A stretch of 64,000 nucleotides of DNA from Yersinia rochesterensis (GCF_003600645.1 NZ_CP032482.1:2356001-2420000), one strand, 5' to 3'. Shown: positions 1 through 9,328, numbered from the stretch's first letter. Translations and numbers: made by a program. The notes: a model not told the origin generated them from the letters alone.

Positions 1-27
1 CCTGCTGCTGACATACCTGAAGAACTT

Positions 28-72
28 GAGATTGCAGCTAACACCCCTGCGGCCCCAAGTACAAGAGGTATA
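28..72. repeat. ERIC element remnant (one end)
   Basis: The stretch matches the end of the intact ERIC element near 44.8 kb: a cagctaacacccctgcgg block, then the terminal tata. The other half of the element is absent here, or lies outside the window. No gene is visible in the first 214 bases apart from this remnant and the promoter region of eptA. Confidence 0.55.
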
Positions 73-144
73 CTTTAATTGAAGACTGCTTCACGGCGGG
101 TGACAAGTCTTATTATTCATCATTCCTCACAAGGCACCCTGATG

Positions 145-161
145 ACTAAGGTTATCTTAAG
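145..161 (+). promoter_or_regulatory. PmrA-like box upstream of eptA
   Basis: The sequence ACTAAG-N5-CTTAAG is a direct repeat with the 5-base spacing of the PmrA (BasR) box, whose consensus is CTTAAG-N5-CTTAAG or close variants. The second half is perfect and the first has two differences. It lies about 55 bases before the eptA start, as expected for an activator site. eptA (pmrC) is a classic PmrA target in other enterobacteria. Confidence 0.5.
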
Positions 162-214
162 TTTTATTCAGTAGCATTCTGTCAATTAGTAAACTGTAGG
201 GTCTTATTTTCACA

Positions 215-1846
215 ATGAATGCTCGATATAAGTTACAGTGTAACGATTTGGTTTTTATTTTAGCCAATGCTCTGTTTTTTACTCTCTTCCAGAATGCGCT
301 GTTTATTGATAAAGCTTGGTCGCTCATTCACTTTGACAGCAGTGACAGTTATTTCTTTGCCGCCACTATACCGGTGGTCATTTTCTGCGCTCTTAATATT
401 ATTTTCAGCCTGTTGGCCGTACCCGTGTTACGCAAGCCCATTATTATTCTGTTTCTGCTCGGAGGGGCCGTCAGCAACTATTTTATGTTCAGTTATGGTG
501 CCGTTATCGACGCCAATATGCTGCAAAATGCTTTTGAAACCAATGCGCAAGAAGCTACCGCCCTTTTCACACTGCGCATGGCTTTGTGGCTGCTAATGTT
601 AGGTATCTTCCCCGCCACTCTTGTCTGCTTGGTGCGCATCAACGCAACGCGCCCTTGGTGGTATATGCTGGGGCTGCGAGCTGCCAATATCCTGCTATCA
701 ACCGTCATTATCATGCTTGTCGCAACACTGTTTTATAAAGATTACGCCTCGCTTATCCGTAATAATAAAAGCATCGTTAAGATGCTCACACCGAGTAATT
801 TTGTCAGCGGCAGTGTCCAGTTCGCCAAACATAAGTATTTCGCCAGTAATATGGCGCTAGTGACAATAGGCGAAGATGCCCATAAAGGCCCTTTAATTAG
901 CGGGCAACAAAAGAAAACCTTGGTCATTTTAGTGGTGGGTGAAACTGCCAGAGCAGAGAGTTTTTCCTTGGGCGGCTATGGCCGAGAAACTAATCCACGC
1001 TTGCAAAAACAAGGTGTTATCTATTTCAAAAACGCATCGTCATGCGGGACTGAAACTGCGGTTTCGGTACCCTGCATGTTCTCCAATATGTCACGTAAAA
1101 ATTATGATGCCACACTGGCCAGCCACCAGCAGGGCTTGATGGATATTCTGGCTCGCGCCGGGTTAAATTTGTTGTGGCGCGAAAATGACGGCGGCTGTAA
1201 AGGTGCTTGCGACCGCATTCCCCATCAAGACGTCACCCAGTTACAACTCACTACCGATTGTGAGAATGGTGTCTGTTTGGATAACGCATTGCTCTACAAG
1301 TTAGATAATTATATCAATGGAATACAAGACGATAGCGTGATTGTACTGCACCAAATGGGCAGTCATGGCCCAGCCTATTACCGCCGCTCAACACCCGAGA
1401 TCCGTCAGTTTTCGCCAACCTGTGATAGCAACCAAATTCAGGATTGTACCTCCCAGGAGTTGGTGAATACCTACGACAATTCCATTCTTTATACTGATGC
1501 GATGCTAGACAGCACCGTTAAATTGCTGCAACAACATCATGATAAATTTAACACCGCGCTGGTCTATCTCTCTGACCACGGCGAGTCATTGGGTGAGAAT
1601 GGCCTGTATTTACACGGAACGCCCTATATGTTCGCCCCCAGCCAGCAAACACACATACCTTTATTGATGTGGTTATCTCCTGAATATACAAAAAACTATG
1701 GCATTAATCGCCAGTGTTTATCAGATAGCGCCCAACACGATGAAGTTTCACAAGACAATCTCTTCCACACCCTCCTGGGGATGATGAATATTCAAACTAC
1801 TGAATATCAGCCTGGAATGGATTTACTACAGAAATGCCGGAGTTAA
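215..1846 (+). CDS. eptA: Lipid A phosphoethanolamine transferase EptA
   Basis: This inner-membrane enzyme of 543 residues transfers phosphoethanolamine from phosphatidylethanolamine to lipid A phosphates on the periplasmic face, which lowers surface charge and favours polymyxin resistance. About five membrane helices fill residues 10-170. The periplasmic alkaline-phosphatase-fold domain follows. It carries the nucleophile Thr244 in GETARAE, the SCGTETAVSVPC cysteine pair, the DGGCKGACD motif and the metal-binding SDHGE motif near the C-terminus. Length and motifs fit E. coli EptA/PmrC, including the FYKDYAS segment after the last helix. The gene stands alone and ends in a terminator at 1887-1916. 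Assignment to EptA rather than a paralogue such as EptB rests on remembered similarity. Confidence 0.88.
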   Translation: MNARYKLQCNDLVFILANALFFTLFQNALFIDKAWSLIHFDSSDSYFFAATIPVVIFCALNIIFSLLAVPVLRKPIIILFLLGGAVSNYFMFSYGAVIDANMLQNAFETNAQEATALFTLRMALWLLMLGIFPATLVCLVRINATRPWWYMLGLRAANILLSTVIIMLVATLFYKDYASLIRNNKSIVKMLTPSNFVSGSVQFAKHKYFASNMALVTIGEDAHKGPLISGQQKKTLVILVVGETARAESFSLGGYGRETNPRLQKQGVIYFKNASSCGTETAVSVPCMFSNMSRKNYDATLASHQQGLMDILARAGLNLLWRENDGGCKGACDRIPHQDVTQLQLTTDCENGVCLDNALLYKLDNYINGIQDDSVIVLHQMGSHGPAYYRRSTPEIRQFSPTCDSNQIQDCTSQELVNTYDNSILYTDAMLDSTVKLLQQHHDKFNTALVYLSDHGESLGENGLYLHGTPYMFAPSQQTHIPLLMWLSPEYTKNYGINRQCLSDSAQHDEVSQDNLFHTLLGMMNIQTTEYQPGMDLLQKCRS

Positions 1847-1886
1847 GATTAATCGGTAAAATGCCCCAATAAATAGCCAAACTTAG

Positions 1887-1916
1887 TGCCAGTTTCTCCT
1901 CTGCTGGCATTTTTTT
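1887..1916 (+). terminator. Rho-independent terminator after eptA
   Basis: A TGCCAG/CTGGCA stem is followed by seven T residues, 41 bases after the eptA stop and just before the nemR promoter. Confidence 0.75.
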
Positions 1917-1917
1917 C

Positions 1918-1946
1918 TTGACCTAGACCAATCGGTCTATTAGTCT
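1918..1946 (+). promoter_or_regulatory. nemR promoter with perfect NemR-box palindrome
   Basis: A TTGACC -35 hexamer (1918-1923) is followed directly by the perfect 16-base palindrome TAGACCAATCGGTCTA (1924-1939), which fills the spacer before a weak -10 near 1941-1946. TAGACC/GGTCTA is the known core of the E. coli NemR operator. The position between -35 and -10 fits autorepression. A related half-conserved copy precedes nemA. Confidence 0.7.
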
Positions 1947-1953
1947 TTTAAGC

Positions 1954-2556
1954 ATGAACAAAATACAGCACGCACATGTAGACACCCGTGAACATCTGTT
2001 AGCAACCGGTGAGAGCCTCAGCCTACGCCTCGGCTTTAATGGTATGGGTCTCAGTCAGTTGCTCACCACTGCGGGTATCCCGAAAGGGTCGTTTTATCAC
2101 TATTTCCGCTCGAAAGAAGTATTTGGTGAGGCGATGCTACAGCGCTATTTTGATCGCTATGATGCTGCAATGGAAAACCTATTGACAGGTTCACAAGGTG
2201 ATAAACGTCACCATCTGCTGCACTATTTTGCTCAATCTATTGCTAACTATTGTGGCAGTGAATGTCACAATGCTTGTCTGGCGGTTAAACTATCAGCCGA
2301 AGTGAGTGATTTATCCGAACCTATGCGCCACGCGCTAGATATTGGCACCTCTCGCGTCATTGGTCGATTGCAAGATGCTATCGAAGCCGGTGTTGAAGAA
2401 GGCTCTTTGCGTATCATGCTGTCCCCTGCTGCGACTGCAGAAACGCTCTATGCCTTATGGCTCGGCGCGTCACTGCGAGCCAAGGTGAAACGCTCCGTTA
2501 CGCCGCTGACCTGTGCGCTAGAAAGTATCGAACTGATTTTACAACCAGCCCAATAA
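1954..2556 (+). CDS. nemR: TetR-family repressor NemR
   Basis: This is a 200-residue TetR/AcrR-type repressor. The N-terminal helix-turn-helix lies around residues 13-55, with the typical GSFYHYF recognition segment at 45-51. In E. coli, NemR senses electrophiles and reactive chlorine through cysteine chemistry. Here a cysteine cluster (C100, C104, C108) sits in the same YCGSECHNAC region. It precedes nemA in the usual nemR-nemA-gloA order, with palindromic boxes before both genes. The start codon lies 8 bases after the -10 region, so the leader is very short. Confidence 0.9.
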   Translation: MNKIQHAHVDTREHLLATGESLSLRLGFNGMGLSQLLTTAGIPKGSFYHYFRSKEVFGEAMLQRYFDRYDAAMENLLTGSQGDKRHHLLHYFAQSIANYCGSECHNACLAVKLSAEVSDLSEPMRHALDIGTSRVIGRLQDAIEAGVEEGSLRIMLSPAATAETLYALWLGASLRAKVKRSVTPLTCALESIELILQPAQ

Positions 2557-2606
2557 TCCAATGATCCTGAGTTTACTATTTTTTATTTTCAGGATTTATC
2601 CAGTCA

Positions 2607-2622
2607 CTAGTCGACTGGTCTA
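2607..2622 (+). promoter_or_regulatory. Second NemR-like operator, upstream of nemA
   Basis: The sequence CTAGTCGACTGGTCTA keeps the right half GGTCTA of the NemR box and has a diverged left half, centred on the palindrome AGTCGACT. It lies 18 bases before the nemA ATG, over the likely nemA promoter or ribosome-binding region. Confidence 0.5.
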
Positions 2623-2639
2623 TTAATATAGGATGCACC

Positions 2640-3737
2640 ATGAAGACTGCTAAACTGTTCTCCCCTTTGAAAGTTGGCGCGCTCACTTTGCCGAACCGTG
2701 TATTTATGGCCCCGCTGACGCGCTTGCGCAGTATTGAGCCAGGTGATATTCCAACACCATTGATGGCTGAGTATTATCGTCAACGCGCCAGTGCGGGTTT
2801 GATTATCACTGAAGCAACACAGATTTCTTTCCAGGCGAAAGGTTATGCCGGGGCTCCGGGGTTACACACGCAAGAACAGTTAAACGCATGGAAAAAAATC
2901 ACCCAAGCCGTTCATGATGACGGCGGACATATTGCCGTACAGTTATGGCATGTCGGTCGTATTTCGCACAGCAGTTTACAGCCGGGCCAACAAGCCCCTG
3001 TTGCGCCCTCAGCAATTGCTGCAGACACTCGCACGACGATCCGTGATGAATCCGGGGCTTGGGTTCGTGTTCCCTGCTCTACCCCGCGCGCGTTGGAAAC
3101 GGAAGAGATTCCAGGCATCATTAATGATTTCCGCCAGGCGACAGCCAATGCTCGTGAAGCTGGGTTTGACTATATCGAATTGCATGCGGCACACGGCTAT
3201 TTATTGCATCAATTTATGTCTCCGGCATCAAACCAGCGTGCCGACCAATACGGTGGTAGCATTGAAAACCGTACTCGCCTGACGTTGGAAGTGGTTGATG
3301 CCACTGCGGCTGAATGGGGTGCTGAACATATTGGTATCCGTATTTCACCGCTGGGGCCGTTCAATGGTCTGGATAATGGTGAAGATCAGGAAGAAGCGGC
3401 GCTGTATCTGGTTGAAGAATTAAACAAACGCAATATCGCGTTTCTGCACATTTCTGAGCCAGATTGGGCGGGTGGCAAGCCTTATTCGGATGCATTCCGC
3501 GATGCTGTGCGCGCCCGCTTCAAAGGTGTGATTGTCGGTGCCGGTGCTTATACTGCAGAAAAAGCTGAAAACCTGATTGAGAAAGGATTTATTGATGCCG
3601 TCGCCTTTGGCCGCAGCTATATTTCCAACCCGGATCTGGTTGAGCGGTTGCAACAAAATGCGCCACTGAATGAACCTGACGGCGAAACTTTCTACGGCGG
3701 CGGTGCTAAGGGCTATACCGACTACCCGACCTTGTAA
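2640..3737 (+). CDS. nemA: N-ethylmaleimide reductase NemA (old yellow enzyme)
   Basis: This 365-residue FMN-dependent ene-reductase of the old yellow enzyme family uses NADPH to reduce activated double bonds, for example N-ethylmaleimide, and detoxifies electrophiles and nitro compounds. The TIM-barrel motifs are in order: PLTRLR near residue 25, the substrate-binding pair H182 and H185 with proton donor Y187 in LHAAHGY, and the phosphate-binding VGAGAYT and [12 protein letters not shown] segments near the C-terminus. It follows nemR by 83 bases with its own operator-like site. A hairpin follows at 3761-3783. Confidence 0.92.
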   Translation: MKTAKLFSPLKVGALTLPNRVFMAPLTRLRSIEPGDIPTPLMAEYYRQRASAGLIITEATQISFQAKGYAGAPGLHTQEQLNAWKKITQAVHDDGGHIAVQLWHVGRISHSSLQPGQQAPVAPSAIAADTRTTIRDESGAWVRVPCSTPRALETEEIPGIINDFRQATANAREAGFDYIELHAAHGYLLHQFMSPASNQRADQYGGSIENRTRLTLEVVDATAAEWGAEHIGIRISPLGPFNGLDNGEDQEEAALYLVEELNKRNIAFLHISEPDWAGGKPYSDAFRDAVRARFKGVIVGAGAYTAEKAENLIEKGFIDAVAFGRSYISNPDLVERLQQNAPLNEPDGETFYGGGAKGYTDYPTL

Positions 3738-3760
3738 TCTATCAATCTATTGGTTTCATA

Positions 3761-3783
3761 ACGGTCAGGCTATGCCTGGCCGT
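3761..3783 (+). terminator. Likely terminator after nemA
   Basis: An imperfect ACGGTCAGGC/GCCTGGCCGT hairpin is followed by TTCTTATTT, 24 bases after the nemA stop. Confidence 0.5.
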
Positions 3784-3910
3784 TCTTATTTGCACCACAT
3801 AAACTGACCGTCATAGGGTAGTGAGTGCAATGATATTACTATATGATTATAAATTAGCTTTGATTTGCAATGAATTTTCAATTTTAAATTATTGATAATA
3901 AAGAGGTATT

Positions 3911-4321
3911 ATGAAGCGCTTACTCCATACCATGATCCGCGTTGGTGACTTACAGCGTTCCATCGATTTCTACACCAAGGTATTAGGAATGTGTTTGCTG
4001 CGTACTAGCGAAAATACCGAGTATAAATACTCACTGGCATTCGTCGGCTATAGCGATGAGAGTGAAGGCTCAGTCATTGAGCTGACTTATAACTGGGGTG
4101 TAGATAGCTACGAAATGGGGACTGCATTTGGTCACCTGGCACTGGGTGTGGATGATGTTGCCGCCACCTGCGACCAAATTCGTCATGCGGGGGGCAAAGT
4201 GACCCGCGAAGCTGGCCCGGTAAAAGGCGGTAATACAATTATTGCTTTTGTCGAAGATCCCGACGGTTACAAAATCGAGTTAATCGAGAATAAGAGCGCT
4301 GGACACGGCCTCGGAAACTGA
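3911..4321 (+). CDS. gloA: Glyoxalase I (lactoylglutathione lyase)
   Basis: This enzyme isomerises the hemithioacetal of methylglyoxal and glutathione to S-lactoylglutathione, the first step of methylglyoxal detoxification. The 136-residue protein is the usual length. All four metal ligands are visible: H6, E57, H75 and E123, matching H5, E56, H74 and E122 of the Ni-dependent E. coli enzyme after one extra residue at position 2. It follows nemA in the conserved detoxification cluster but has a 173-base gap and its own AGAGGT ribosome-binding site, so it probably has its own promoter. Confidence 0.95.
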   Translation: MKRLLHTMIRVGDLQRSIDFYTKVLGMCLLRTSENTEYKYSLAFVGYSDESEGSVIELTYNWGVDSYEMGTAFGHLALGVDDVAATCDQIRHAGGKVTREAGPVKGGNTIIAFVEDPDGYKIELIENKSAGHGLGN

Positions 4322-4330
4322 TTAACCAGA

Positions 4331-4354
4331 GGGCACCAACAAGGTGCCTTTTTT
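4331..4354 (+). terminator. Rho-independent terminator after gloA
   Basis: A GGCACC-AACAA-GGTGCC hairpin is followed by six T residues, 10 bases after the gloA stop. Confidence 0.85.
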
Positions 4355-4431
4355 CTCATCGCGATATCCCCCTGCATCCCACGCCAAAATTTGACATAAT
4401 GCGTGCTGAATTCGTTGAAGATAAGAAACTG

Positions 4432-5082
4432 ATGGCAGATAAAAGTGACCTTAACGCCCTGAGTGGCCGTTTTCGTGGGTATTACCCCGTAGTAATTGAT
4501 GTGGAAACCGCCGGTTTTAATGCTCAAACCGACGCATTACTCGAAATTGCCGCCGTAACCTTGCAAATGAACAAGGATGGCTGGCTGTTGCCTGATGAAA
4601 CGCTCCATTTTCATGTAGAGCCGTTCGAGGGTGCCAATTTGCAACCGGAAGCGCTGGCATTTAATGGGATAGACCCCACCAATCCATTACGGGGTGCGGT
4701 CAGTGAACATGATGCTTTACACGCCATTTTCAAAGCCGTTCGTAAGGGATTGAAAGATAAAGGCTGCAACCGCGCCATTATCGTTGCGCATAATGCCCAC
4801 TTTGATCACAGCTTTGTGATGGCGGCGGCTGAACGCGCTAGCTTGAAGCGCAACCCGTTCCACCCCTTTGCCACCTTCGATACCGCAGCGCTCAGTGGGT
4901 TGGTTCTGGGGCAAACCGTATTGGCAAAAGCTTGCCTGACGGCAGGTATTCCGTTTGATAGCAGCCAGGCACACTCTGCTTTGTACGATACAATGCAAAC
5001 GGCAAAATTATTCTGTGAGTTAGTCAATCGTTGGAAGAAACTCGGTGGCTGGCCGGTACCTGCGGGCGAATCCGAGCAATAG
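4432..5082 (+). CDS. rnt: Ribonuclease T
   Basis: This 3'-5' exoribonuclease trims tRNA 3' ends (CCA turnover) and matures 5S and 23S rRNA. It belongs to the DEDDh family. All catalytic residues fall at the E. coli numbers when the ATG at 4432 is used: D23 and E25 in [10 protein letters not shown]125 in NAHFDHSF, H181 and D186. That fixes the start at 4432 rather than the in-frame ATG at 4399. Length is 216 residues. In E. coli, lhr follows rnt; here rnt faces the convergent grxD directly, with a shared terminator. Confidence 0.94.
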   Translation: MADKSDLNALSGRFRGYYPVVIDVETAGFNAQTDALLEIAAVTLQMNKDGWLLPDETLHFHVEPFEGANLQPEALAFNGIDPTNPLRGAVSEHDALHAIFKAVRKGLKDKGCNRAIIVAHNAHFDHSFVMAAAERASLKRNPFHPFATFDTAALSGLVLGQTVLAKACLTAGIPFDSSQAHSALYDTMQTAKLFCELVNRWKKLGGWPVPAGESEQ

Positions 5083-5113
5083 GGTTCCAGCAAAAAATAG
5101 AAATTGACCCATT

Positions 5114-5148
5114 AAAAAAGGTGGCCAGCAAGCCACCTTTTGTTTTTT
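5114..5148. terminator. Bidirectional terminator between rnt and grxD
   Basis: An A-run precedes and a T-run follows the GGTGGC/GCCACC stem, so the hairpin can end transcripts from both convergent genes. Confidence 0.85.
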
Positions 5149-5167
5149 ATACTGACCTGCCAGCATA

Positions 5168-5518
5168 TTACTCTGCTGCGGGTTTTTCTTCTTCAGTACG
5201 GTATTTATCTGCCGTTTCTTTCAGCAGTTGTTGCAGTTCGCCACGCTGATACATTTCCATCAGGATGTCACAACCGCCGACCAATTCGCCGTCAACCCAG
5301 AGTTGTGGGAAGGTTGGCCAGTTAGCATATTTTGGCAACTCAGCACGGATGTCAGGATTTTGCAAAATATCAACATAAGCAAAACGTTCGCCACACGCGG
5401 ATAGCGCCTGTACCGCCTGAGCCGAGAAACCGCAGTTTGGCAGCTTAGGCGAGCCTTTCATATAAAGCAGGATTGGGTTTTCTGCTATCTGGCGCTGAAT
5501 TTTATCAATCGTCGTCAT
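5168..5518 (-). CDS. grxD: Monothiol glutaredoxin GrxD (Grx4)
   Basis: This monothiol glutaredoxin binds a [2Fe-2S] cluster with glutathione and takes part in Fe-S cluster delivery and iron sensing with BolA-type partners. The active site is CGFS (C29) in SPKLPNCGFS. The glutathione-binding motifs WPTFPQ and GGCD follow, and the length is 116 residues. The start at 5518 (MTTIDK) is preceded by GAGG nine bases upstream. A longer reading would begin at a TTG without support. mepH follows divergently, as in E. coli. Confidence 0.94.
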   Translation of the reverse strand: MTTIDKIQRQIAENPILLYMKGSPKLPNCGFSAQAVQALSACGERFAYVDILQNPDIRAELPKYANWPTFPQLWVDGELVGGCDILMEMYQRGELQQLLKETADKYRTEEEKPAAE

Positions 5519-5951
5519 TTCTTGCTTCCTCAAGCCATTTCGTGGCTACAATACTTAGAACCTAACCATTAGGGCTATTTTATTATTGCGTCCTGTCTAT
5601 TGTAGCGACTGTCACTACTGGAATAAAACGCCATCTTTTGCAGGGGCTTTACTCTGTCAGCAAATGGTTATATTGTCAGCTACAAATATGTGCATTCAGA
5701 ATAACATTTTTGATCCCATGACTTCATTATTATCTTCATCGTGGGATACCAGAAGTACCGGGCAGCTAACCCGTTGACATATGGTTAATTTAAGGCCATT
5801 TACCGGGTGAAAAAGCGACGATTGCGACGCCATTAATGTTTTCTCACAATATCGATTCAAATCCTGTCGCTCTCTGCTTTTTTATATCCTGAGTTTCAGC
5901 AATACTGTGACTCTTCATATTCATTTCAGGGCCAAGGTTGGTAGCGTTATT
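5519..5951. other. 433-base intergenic region between grxD and mepH
   Basis: Divergent promoter region. The best promoter-like signal is TTGACA at 5774-5779, followed 17 bases on by a weak CATTTA. It would drive mepH with a long leader. No repeat, RNA gene or credible small gene was recognised. Confidence 0.4.
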
Positions 5952-6872
5952 ATGCGTTTAATTTTTACGCTGTTTGTGCTGCTGTTTACCCAGCTATTTC
6001 TAAACCTTGCGCATGCTTCGCCGCAGGCTCACGTCTCGGCTGAGCAAAAGAAAGGCCAAATCAGTCAGGCCAACTCTGATGACCGTAAAAAACGTAAAGC
6101 CGATAAAACAACTAAAAAAGCCAAAGTGACCAGCAATAAAACCGCCAGTAAAAATGTCACAAATAAAACAATCGCCAATAACGATAAAAAGAAAACAGCG
6201 GCTACTGCCAGCAAAGCCATTAAGAAGAAAACCCCGGAAGTCAGTAAAACTACCGGAAAAAAATCAAGCAGCAGTAAAACAATTCCGAGTAAAACAATCG
6301 CAACTAAAAAACCGCAGATTAAAACCGCAGCCAATAAAAAAGCGGCGGTGAGTAAAACAGAGAAAGTCGCTTATGGCCGCCACCGAAATAAAGCCCAAGG
6401 TAAAGCGGATGCCGAATTAGCGGCAAATAATAAGATAAAGCTCAGCCCTGCACATAAAAAGCGCTACCAGCACGCCAAACAGACTGCGATGAGTAAACTG
6501 ATGAAGCAAGTCGGTAAACCTTATCGCTGGGGCGGTACCTCCCCTAATACAGGTTTTGATTGCAGCGGGCTTATTTATTACGCCTATAAAGATGTCATCA
6601 GAATAAAAATGCCGCGTACAGCGAATGAAATGTATCATTTACGCGATGCTGCGCCGGTTAAGCGCGCTGAATTAGAAAGTGGGGATTTAGTCTTCTTTAA
6701 TATAGCTAATCGTGGTGTTGCTGATCATGTCGGTGTTTATTTAGGCAACGGCAAATTTATTCAGTCGCCGCGTACGGGTGAAGACATTCGTATTAGCATG
6801 CTAGATAATGACTACTGGCAAGATCATTATGTTGGCGCTCGCCGCGTCGTAACACCCAAAACTATTCGCTAA
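5952..6872 (+). CDS. mepH: NlpC/P60 peptidoglycan endopeptidase, MepH (YdhO)-like
   Basis: In E. coli, MepH cleaves D-Ala-mDAP cross-links to let the murein sacculus grow. From the ATG at 5952 the protein has 306 residues. A signal peptide of about 22 residues ends in LNLAHA. A very Lys/Ser/Thr/Ala-rich low-complexity linker covers roughly residues 25-140, and the C-terminal NlpC/P60 domain covers about 175-295. The catalytic Cys204 sits in GFDCSGLIYYAY and the catalytic His259 in VADHVGVYLG. Position between grxD and sodB matches E. coli ydhO. The start at 5907 would only add residues before the signal peptide. The long basic linker is the unusual part. Confidence 0.85.
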   Translation: MRLIFTLFVLLFTQLFLNLAHASPQAHVSAEQKKGQISQANSDDRKKRKADKTTKKAKVTSNKTASKNVTNKTIANNDKKKTAATASKAIKKKTPEVSKTTGKKSSSSKTIPSKTIATKKPQIKTAANKKAAVSKTEKVAYGRHRNKAQGKADAELAANNKIKLSPAHKKRYQHAKQTAMSKLMKQVGKPYRWGGTSPNTGFDCSGLIYYAYKDVIRIKMPRTANEMYHLRDAAPVKRAELESGDLVFFNIANRGVADHVGVYLGNGKFIQSPRTGEDIRISMLDNDYWQDHYVGARRVVTPKTIR

Positions 6873-7169
6873 TCAGAATCTATTCGCTAATAAAAACCAT
6901 TCACTAATATCGAACCTGGTAGCGCTATCGGGTGCCAATAACCCAATCATCACTCCCCTTAATCGAATAACAGCAGTGAATGGTTTTTACGCAATACCAC
7001 ATCAAACTATATGGTTATCTCTGTCATTTCTGTTGAAAGTTGTTAAGATTAATACCCACAACAAAAATAAAACAATTACGATTTTAACCGCCCCTCACCC
7101 TGTTTTAGCGACTGCGAAAGATCGGATTTGAGGAGCAAACACCCTGAGCAACCCCGAAAGGAGAGAGCG

Positions 7170-7748
7170 ATGTCTTTTGAATTACCGGCATTACCTTATG
7201 CACAAAATGCACTGGAACCGCACATTTCTGCTGAAACGCTGGAGTACCATTACGGCAAGCACCACAACACTTATGTGGTCAACCTCAATAATCTGATTAA
7301 GGATACTGAGTTTGCGGGTAAATCCTTGGAAGAGATTATTAAAACCTCCAGTGGCGGTGTCTTTAATAATGCAGCCCAAGTCTGGAACCACACCTTTTAC
7401 TGGCACTGTTTATCACCAAATGGTGGTGGCGAACCTACTGGCAAAGTTGCCGATGCCATTAATCAATCCTTTGGTTCTTTCGCTGAATTTAAAGCACAGT
7501 TTACTGATGCGGCAGTGAAAAACTTTGGCGCAGGCTGGACGTGGCTGGTCAAAAAAGCGGATGGCACACTGGCGATTGTCAGTACCTCAAATGCGGCAAC
7601 ACCGCTGACGACTGCGGATAAACCACTGCTGACGGTGGATGTATGGGAGCACGCTTATTATATTGATTATCGTAATGCGCGACCAAAATATCTGGAGAAC
7701 TTCTGGGCTTTAGTGAATTGGTCTTTCGTTGAGAAAAATTTAGCCTGA
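7170..7748 (+). CDS. sodB: Superoxide dismutase [Fe]
   Basis: This cytoplasmic iron superoxide dismutase has 192 residues. Metal ligands are visible: His27 in LEYHYGKHH, His74 in VWNHTFYWH, and Asp157 and His161 in [11 protein letters not shown]. The residues after the second ligand and the [13 protein letters not shown] end are of the Fe type. The start at 7170 is preceded by GGAGAG, and the in-frame ATG at 7128 would add 14 non-conserved residues. In E. coli, sodB mRNA is destabilised by RyhB under iron limitation; this was not examined here beyond noting the leader. Confidence 0.95.
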   Translation: MSFELPALPYAQNALEPHISAETLEYHYGKHHNTYVVNLNNLIKDTEFAGKSLEEIIKTSSGGVFNNAAQVWNHTFYWHCLSPNGGGEPTGKVADAINQSFGSFAEFKAQFTDAAVKNFGAGWTWLVKKADGTLAIVSTSNAATPLTTADKPLLTVDVWEHAYYIDYRNARPKYLENFWALVNWSFVEKNLA

Positions 7749-7801
7749 TACCGCGCAAACAGAAAGATACACACGTGGTTATTATCAGTAGAAATAATTA
7801 A

Positions 7802-7818
7802 GGGCGGGTTAACCGCCC
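7802..7818. terminator. Hairpin between convergent sodB and ynhF
   Basis: GGGCGGgttaACCGCCC forms a strong stem, but no T-run follows on the plus strand. It may serve as a weak terminator or an mRNA 3' stabiliser. Confidence 0.45.
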
Positions 7819-7850
7819 TACTAATGGCTTCATACCGGCAAGCGGTTTAA

Positions 7851-7940
7851 TTAATTCATTACCGCCACGAAGCTAAAAACAATAATCATTGCCAGCGCAC
7901 CAACAGTCGTAATCAGCGACATTTTCAGATTGGTATCCAT
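7851..7940 (-). CDS. ynhF: Small single-helix membrane protein YnhF
   Basis: A 29-codon gene reads MDTNLKMSLITTVGALAMII and then VFSFVAVMN. It begins five bases after a perfect AGGAG ribosome-binding site. Most of the peptide is one hydrophobic helix. E. coli YnhF is also 29 residues (MSTDLKFSLVTT...) and lies at the same place between sodB and purR. The shared pattern (MxTxLKxSLxTT, then a hydrophobic run) supports orthology. The function of YnhF is not known to me; it is an inner-membrane small protein in E. coli. Confidence 0.85.
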   Translation of the reverse strand: MDTNLKMSLITTVGALAMIIVFSFVAVMN

Positions 7941-7965
7941 AAAAACTCCTCAGCCGGTTAATCTT

Positions 7966-7989
7966 TATACTCGTCATACTTCAAGTATA
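7966..7989. repeat. ERIC terminal fragment upstream of ynhF
   Basis: TATACTCGTCATACTTCAAG followed by TATA matches the terminal inverted repeat of ERIC elements elsewhere in the window, such as the one near 45.4 kb. Only the end is present. It sits about 25 bases upstream of the ynhF start codon. Confidence 0.5.
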
Positions 7990-8233
7990 GTAAGGTAAAG
8001 GCACACAATTAGTGCGTTAAATCATTTTCCCACAGTTAAGAAAAAAAATCTTGTGCTCATTACGCACTTTATAACATTGATTAACGCTTTCACTTTTCCT
8101 CCAGATCAGCCAAAATTCGCAGTTCATAACTGTATGCCGACTCATAACGTCCAATAAAACCTCTCAGACAGCCTGCTGATTCAACTTACCAGCCTACTAT
8201 CGTGTTTCTGTCTGAGCGGTGTTCGAGTCATAC

Positions 8234-8249
8234 AGGCAAACGATTAACA
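8234..8249. promoter_or_regulatory. Candidate PurR operator upstream of purR
   Basis: AGGCAAACGATTAACA keeps most of the PUR box ANGCAANCGNTTNCNT, including the GCAA.CG.TT core, with mismatches near the right edge. It lies about 47 bases before the purR start. purR is autorepressed in E. coli, so a site here is expected. Confidence 0.55.
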
Positions 8250-8295
8250 TAATACTTACCTGCTGTAACAGGTGAGCTTAGGAGTCATTCTTTTT

Positions 8296-9321
8296 ATGGC
8301 AACGATTAAAGATGTGGCCAAACACGCGGGTGTGTCCACCACCACCGTTTCGCACGTTATCAATAAAACTCGTTTCGTCGCCGAAAATACCAAAGCCGCT
8401 GTGTGGGCGGCCATTAAAGAGCTGCATTATTCGCCCAGTGCTGTGGCCCGCAGCTTGAAAGTTAATCACACTAAATCAATTGGTTTGTTGGCAACATCCA
8501 GTGAAGCACCCTATTTTGCTGAGGTGATCGAAGCGGTTGAAAATAGTTGTTATAGCAAAGGTTACACCCTGATTTTATGTAACTCTCATAATAATCTTGA
8601 TAAACAAAAAGCCTATCTATCCATGCTGGCGCAAAAGCGTGTCGATGGATTATTGGTGATGTGTTCTGAATACCCTGAACAATTGCTGGGGATGTTAGAA
8701 GATTATCGCAATATTCCAATGGTGGTGATGGACTGGGGTACCGCCCGTGGCGATTTTACTGACTCGATTATTGATAATGCATTCGAAGGCGGCTATTTAG
8801 CTGGCCGTTATCTTATTGAGCGCGGTCATCGTGATATCGGTGCTATTCCCGGTCAGTTATCACGGAATACCGGTGGTGGTCGCCATCAGGGCTTCCTGAA
8901 AGCACTGGAAGAGGCCAATATCCCGCTACGTGACGAATGGGTGGTTCAGGGGGATTTTGAGCCAGAATCCGGTTATAAAGCTATGCACCAAATTCTGACG
9001 CAAAAACACCGCCCGACCGCCGTATTCTGTGGCGGCGATATTATGGCGATGGGGGCAATATGCGCGGCGGATGAATTGGGCCTGCGGGTGCCACAAGATA
9101 TTTCGGTGATCGGCTATGATAATGTGCGCAATGCGCGGTATTTCTCACCGGCGCTAACCACTATTCATCAGCCAAAAGAGAGATTAGGTGAAACCGCTTT
9201 TGCCATGTTGCTCGACAGAATTGTTAGTAAACGCGAAGACCCACAAACGATTGAAGTACACCCTAAGCTGGTCGAGCGCCGCTCTGTTGCTGATGGCCCC
9301 TACCGCGATTACCGCCGTTAA
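8296..9321 (+). CDS. purR: Purine repressor PurR
   Basis: PurR is a LacI-family repressor of purine synthesis genes that binds hypoxanthine or guanine as corepressor. The protein has 341 residues from the ATG at 8296. The helix-turn-helix is at residues 3-24 ([20 protein letters not shown]), and the minor-groove hinge helix PSAVARSLK is near 48-56. The periplasmic-binding-like corepressor domain follows. Length equals E. coli PurR. An in-frame TTG or upstream ATG at 8272 would add eight unconserved residues. A candidate PUR box lies upstream. Confidence 0.95.
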   Translation: MATIKDVAKHAGVSTTTVSHVINKTRFVAENTKAAVWAAIKELHYSPSAVARSLKVNHTKSIGLLATSSEAPYFAEVIEAVENSCYSKGYTLILCNSHNNLDKQKAYLSMLAQKRVDGLLVMCSEYPEQLLGMLEDYRNIPMVVMDWGTARGDFTDSIIDNAFEGGYLAGRYLIERGHRDIGAIPGQLSRNTGGGRHQGFLKALEEANIPLRDEWVVQGDFEPESGYKAMHQILTQKHRPTAVFCGGDIMAMGAICAADELGLRVPQDISVIGYDNVRNARYFSPALTTIHQPKERLGETAFAMLLDRIVSKREDPQTIEVHPKLVERRSVADGPYRDYRR

Positions 9322-9328
9322 TCTTCAC

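Noticed and set aside
6065..6334. Hydrophobic 89-codon frame antisense to mepH
   Set aside because: It is the mirror of the Lys-rich linker: AAA/AAG codons read as Phe/Leu/Val on the other strand.
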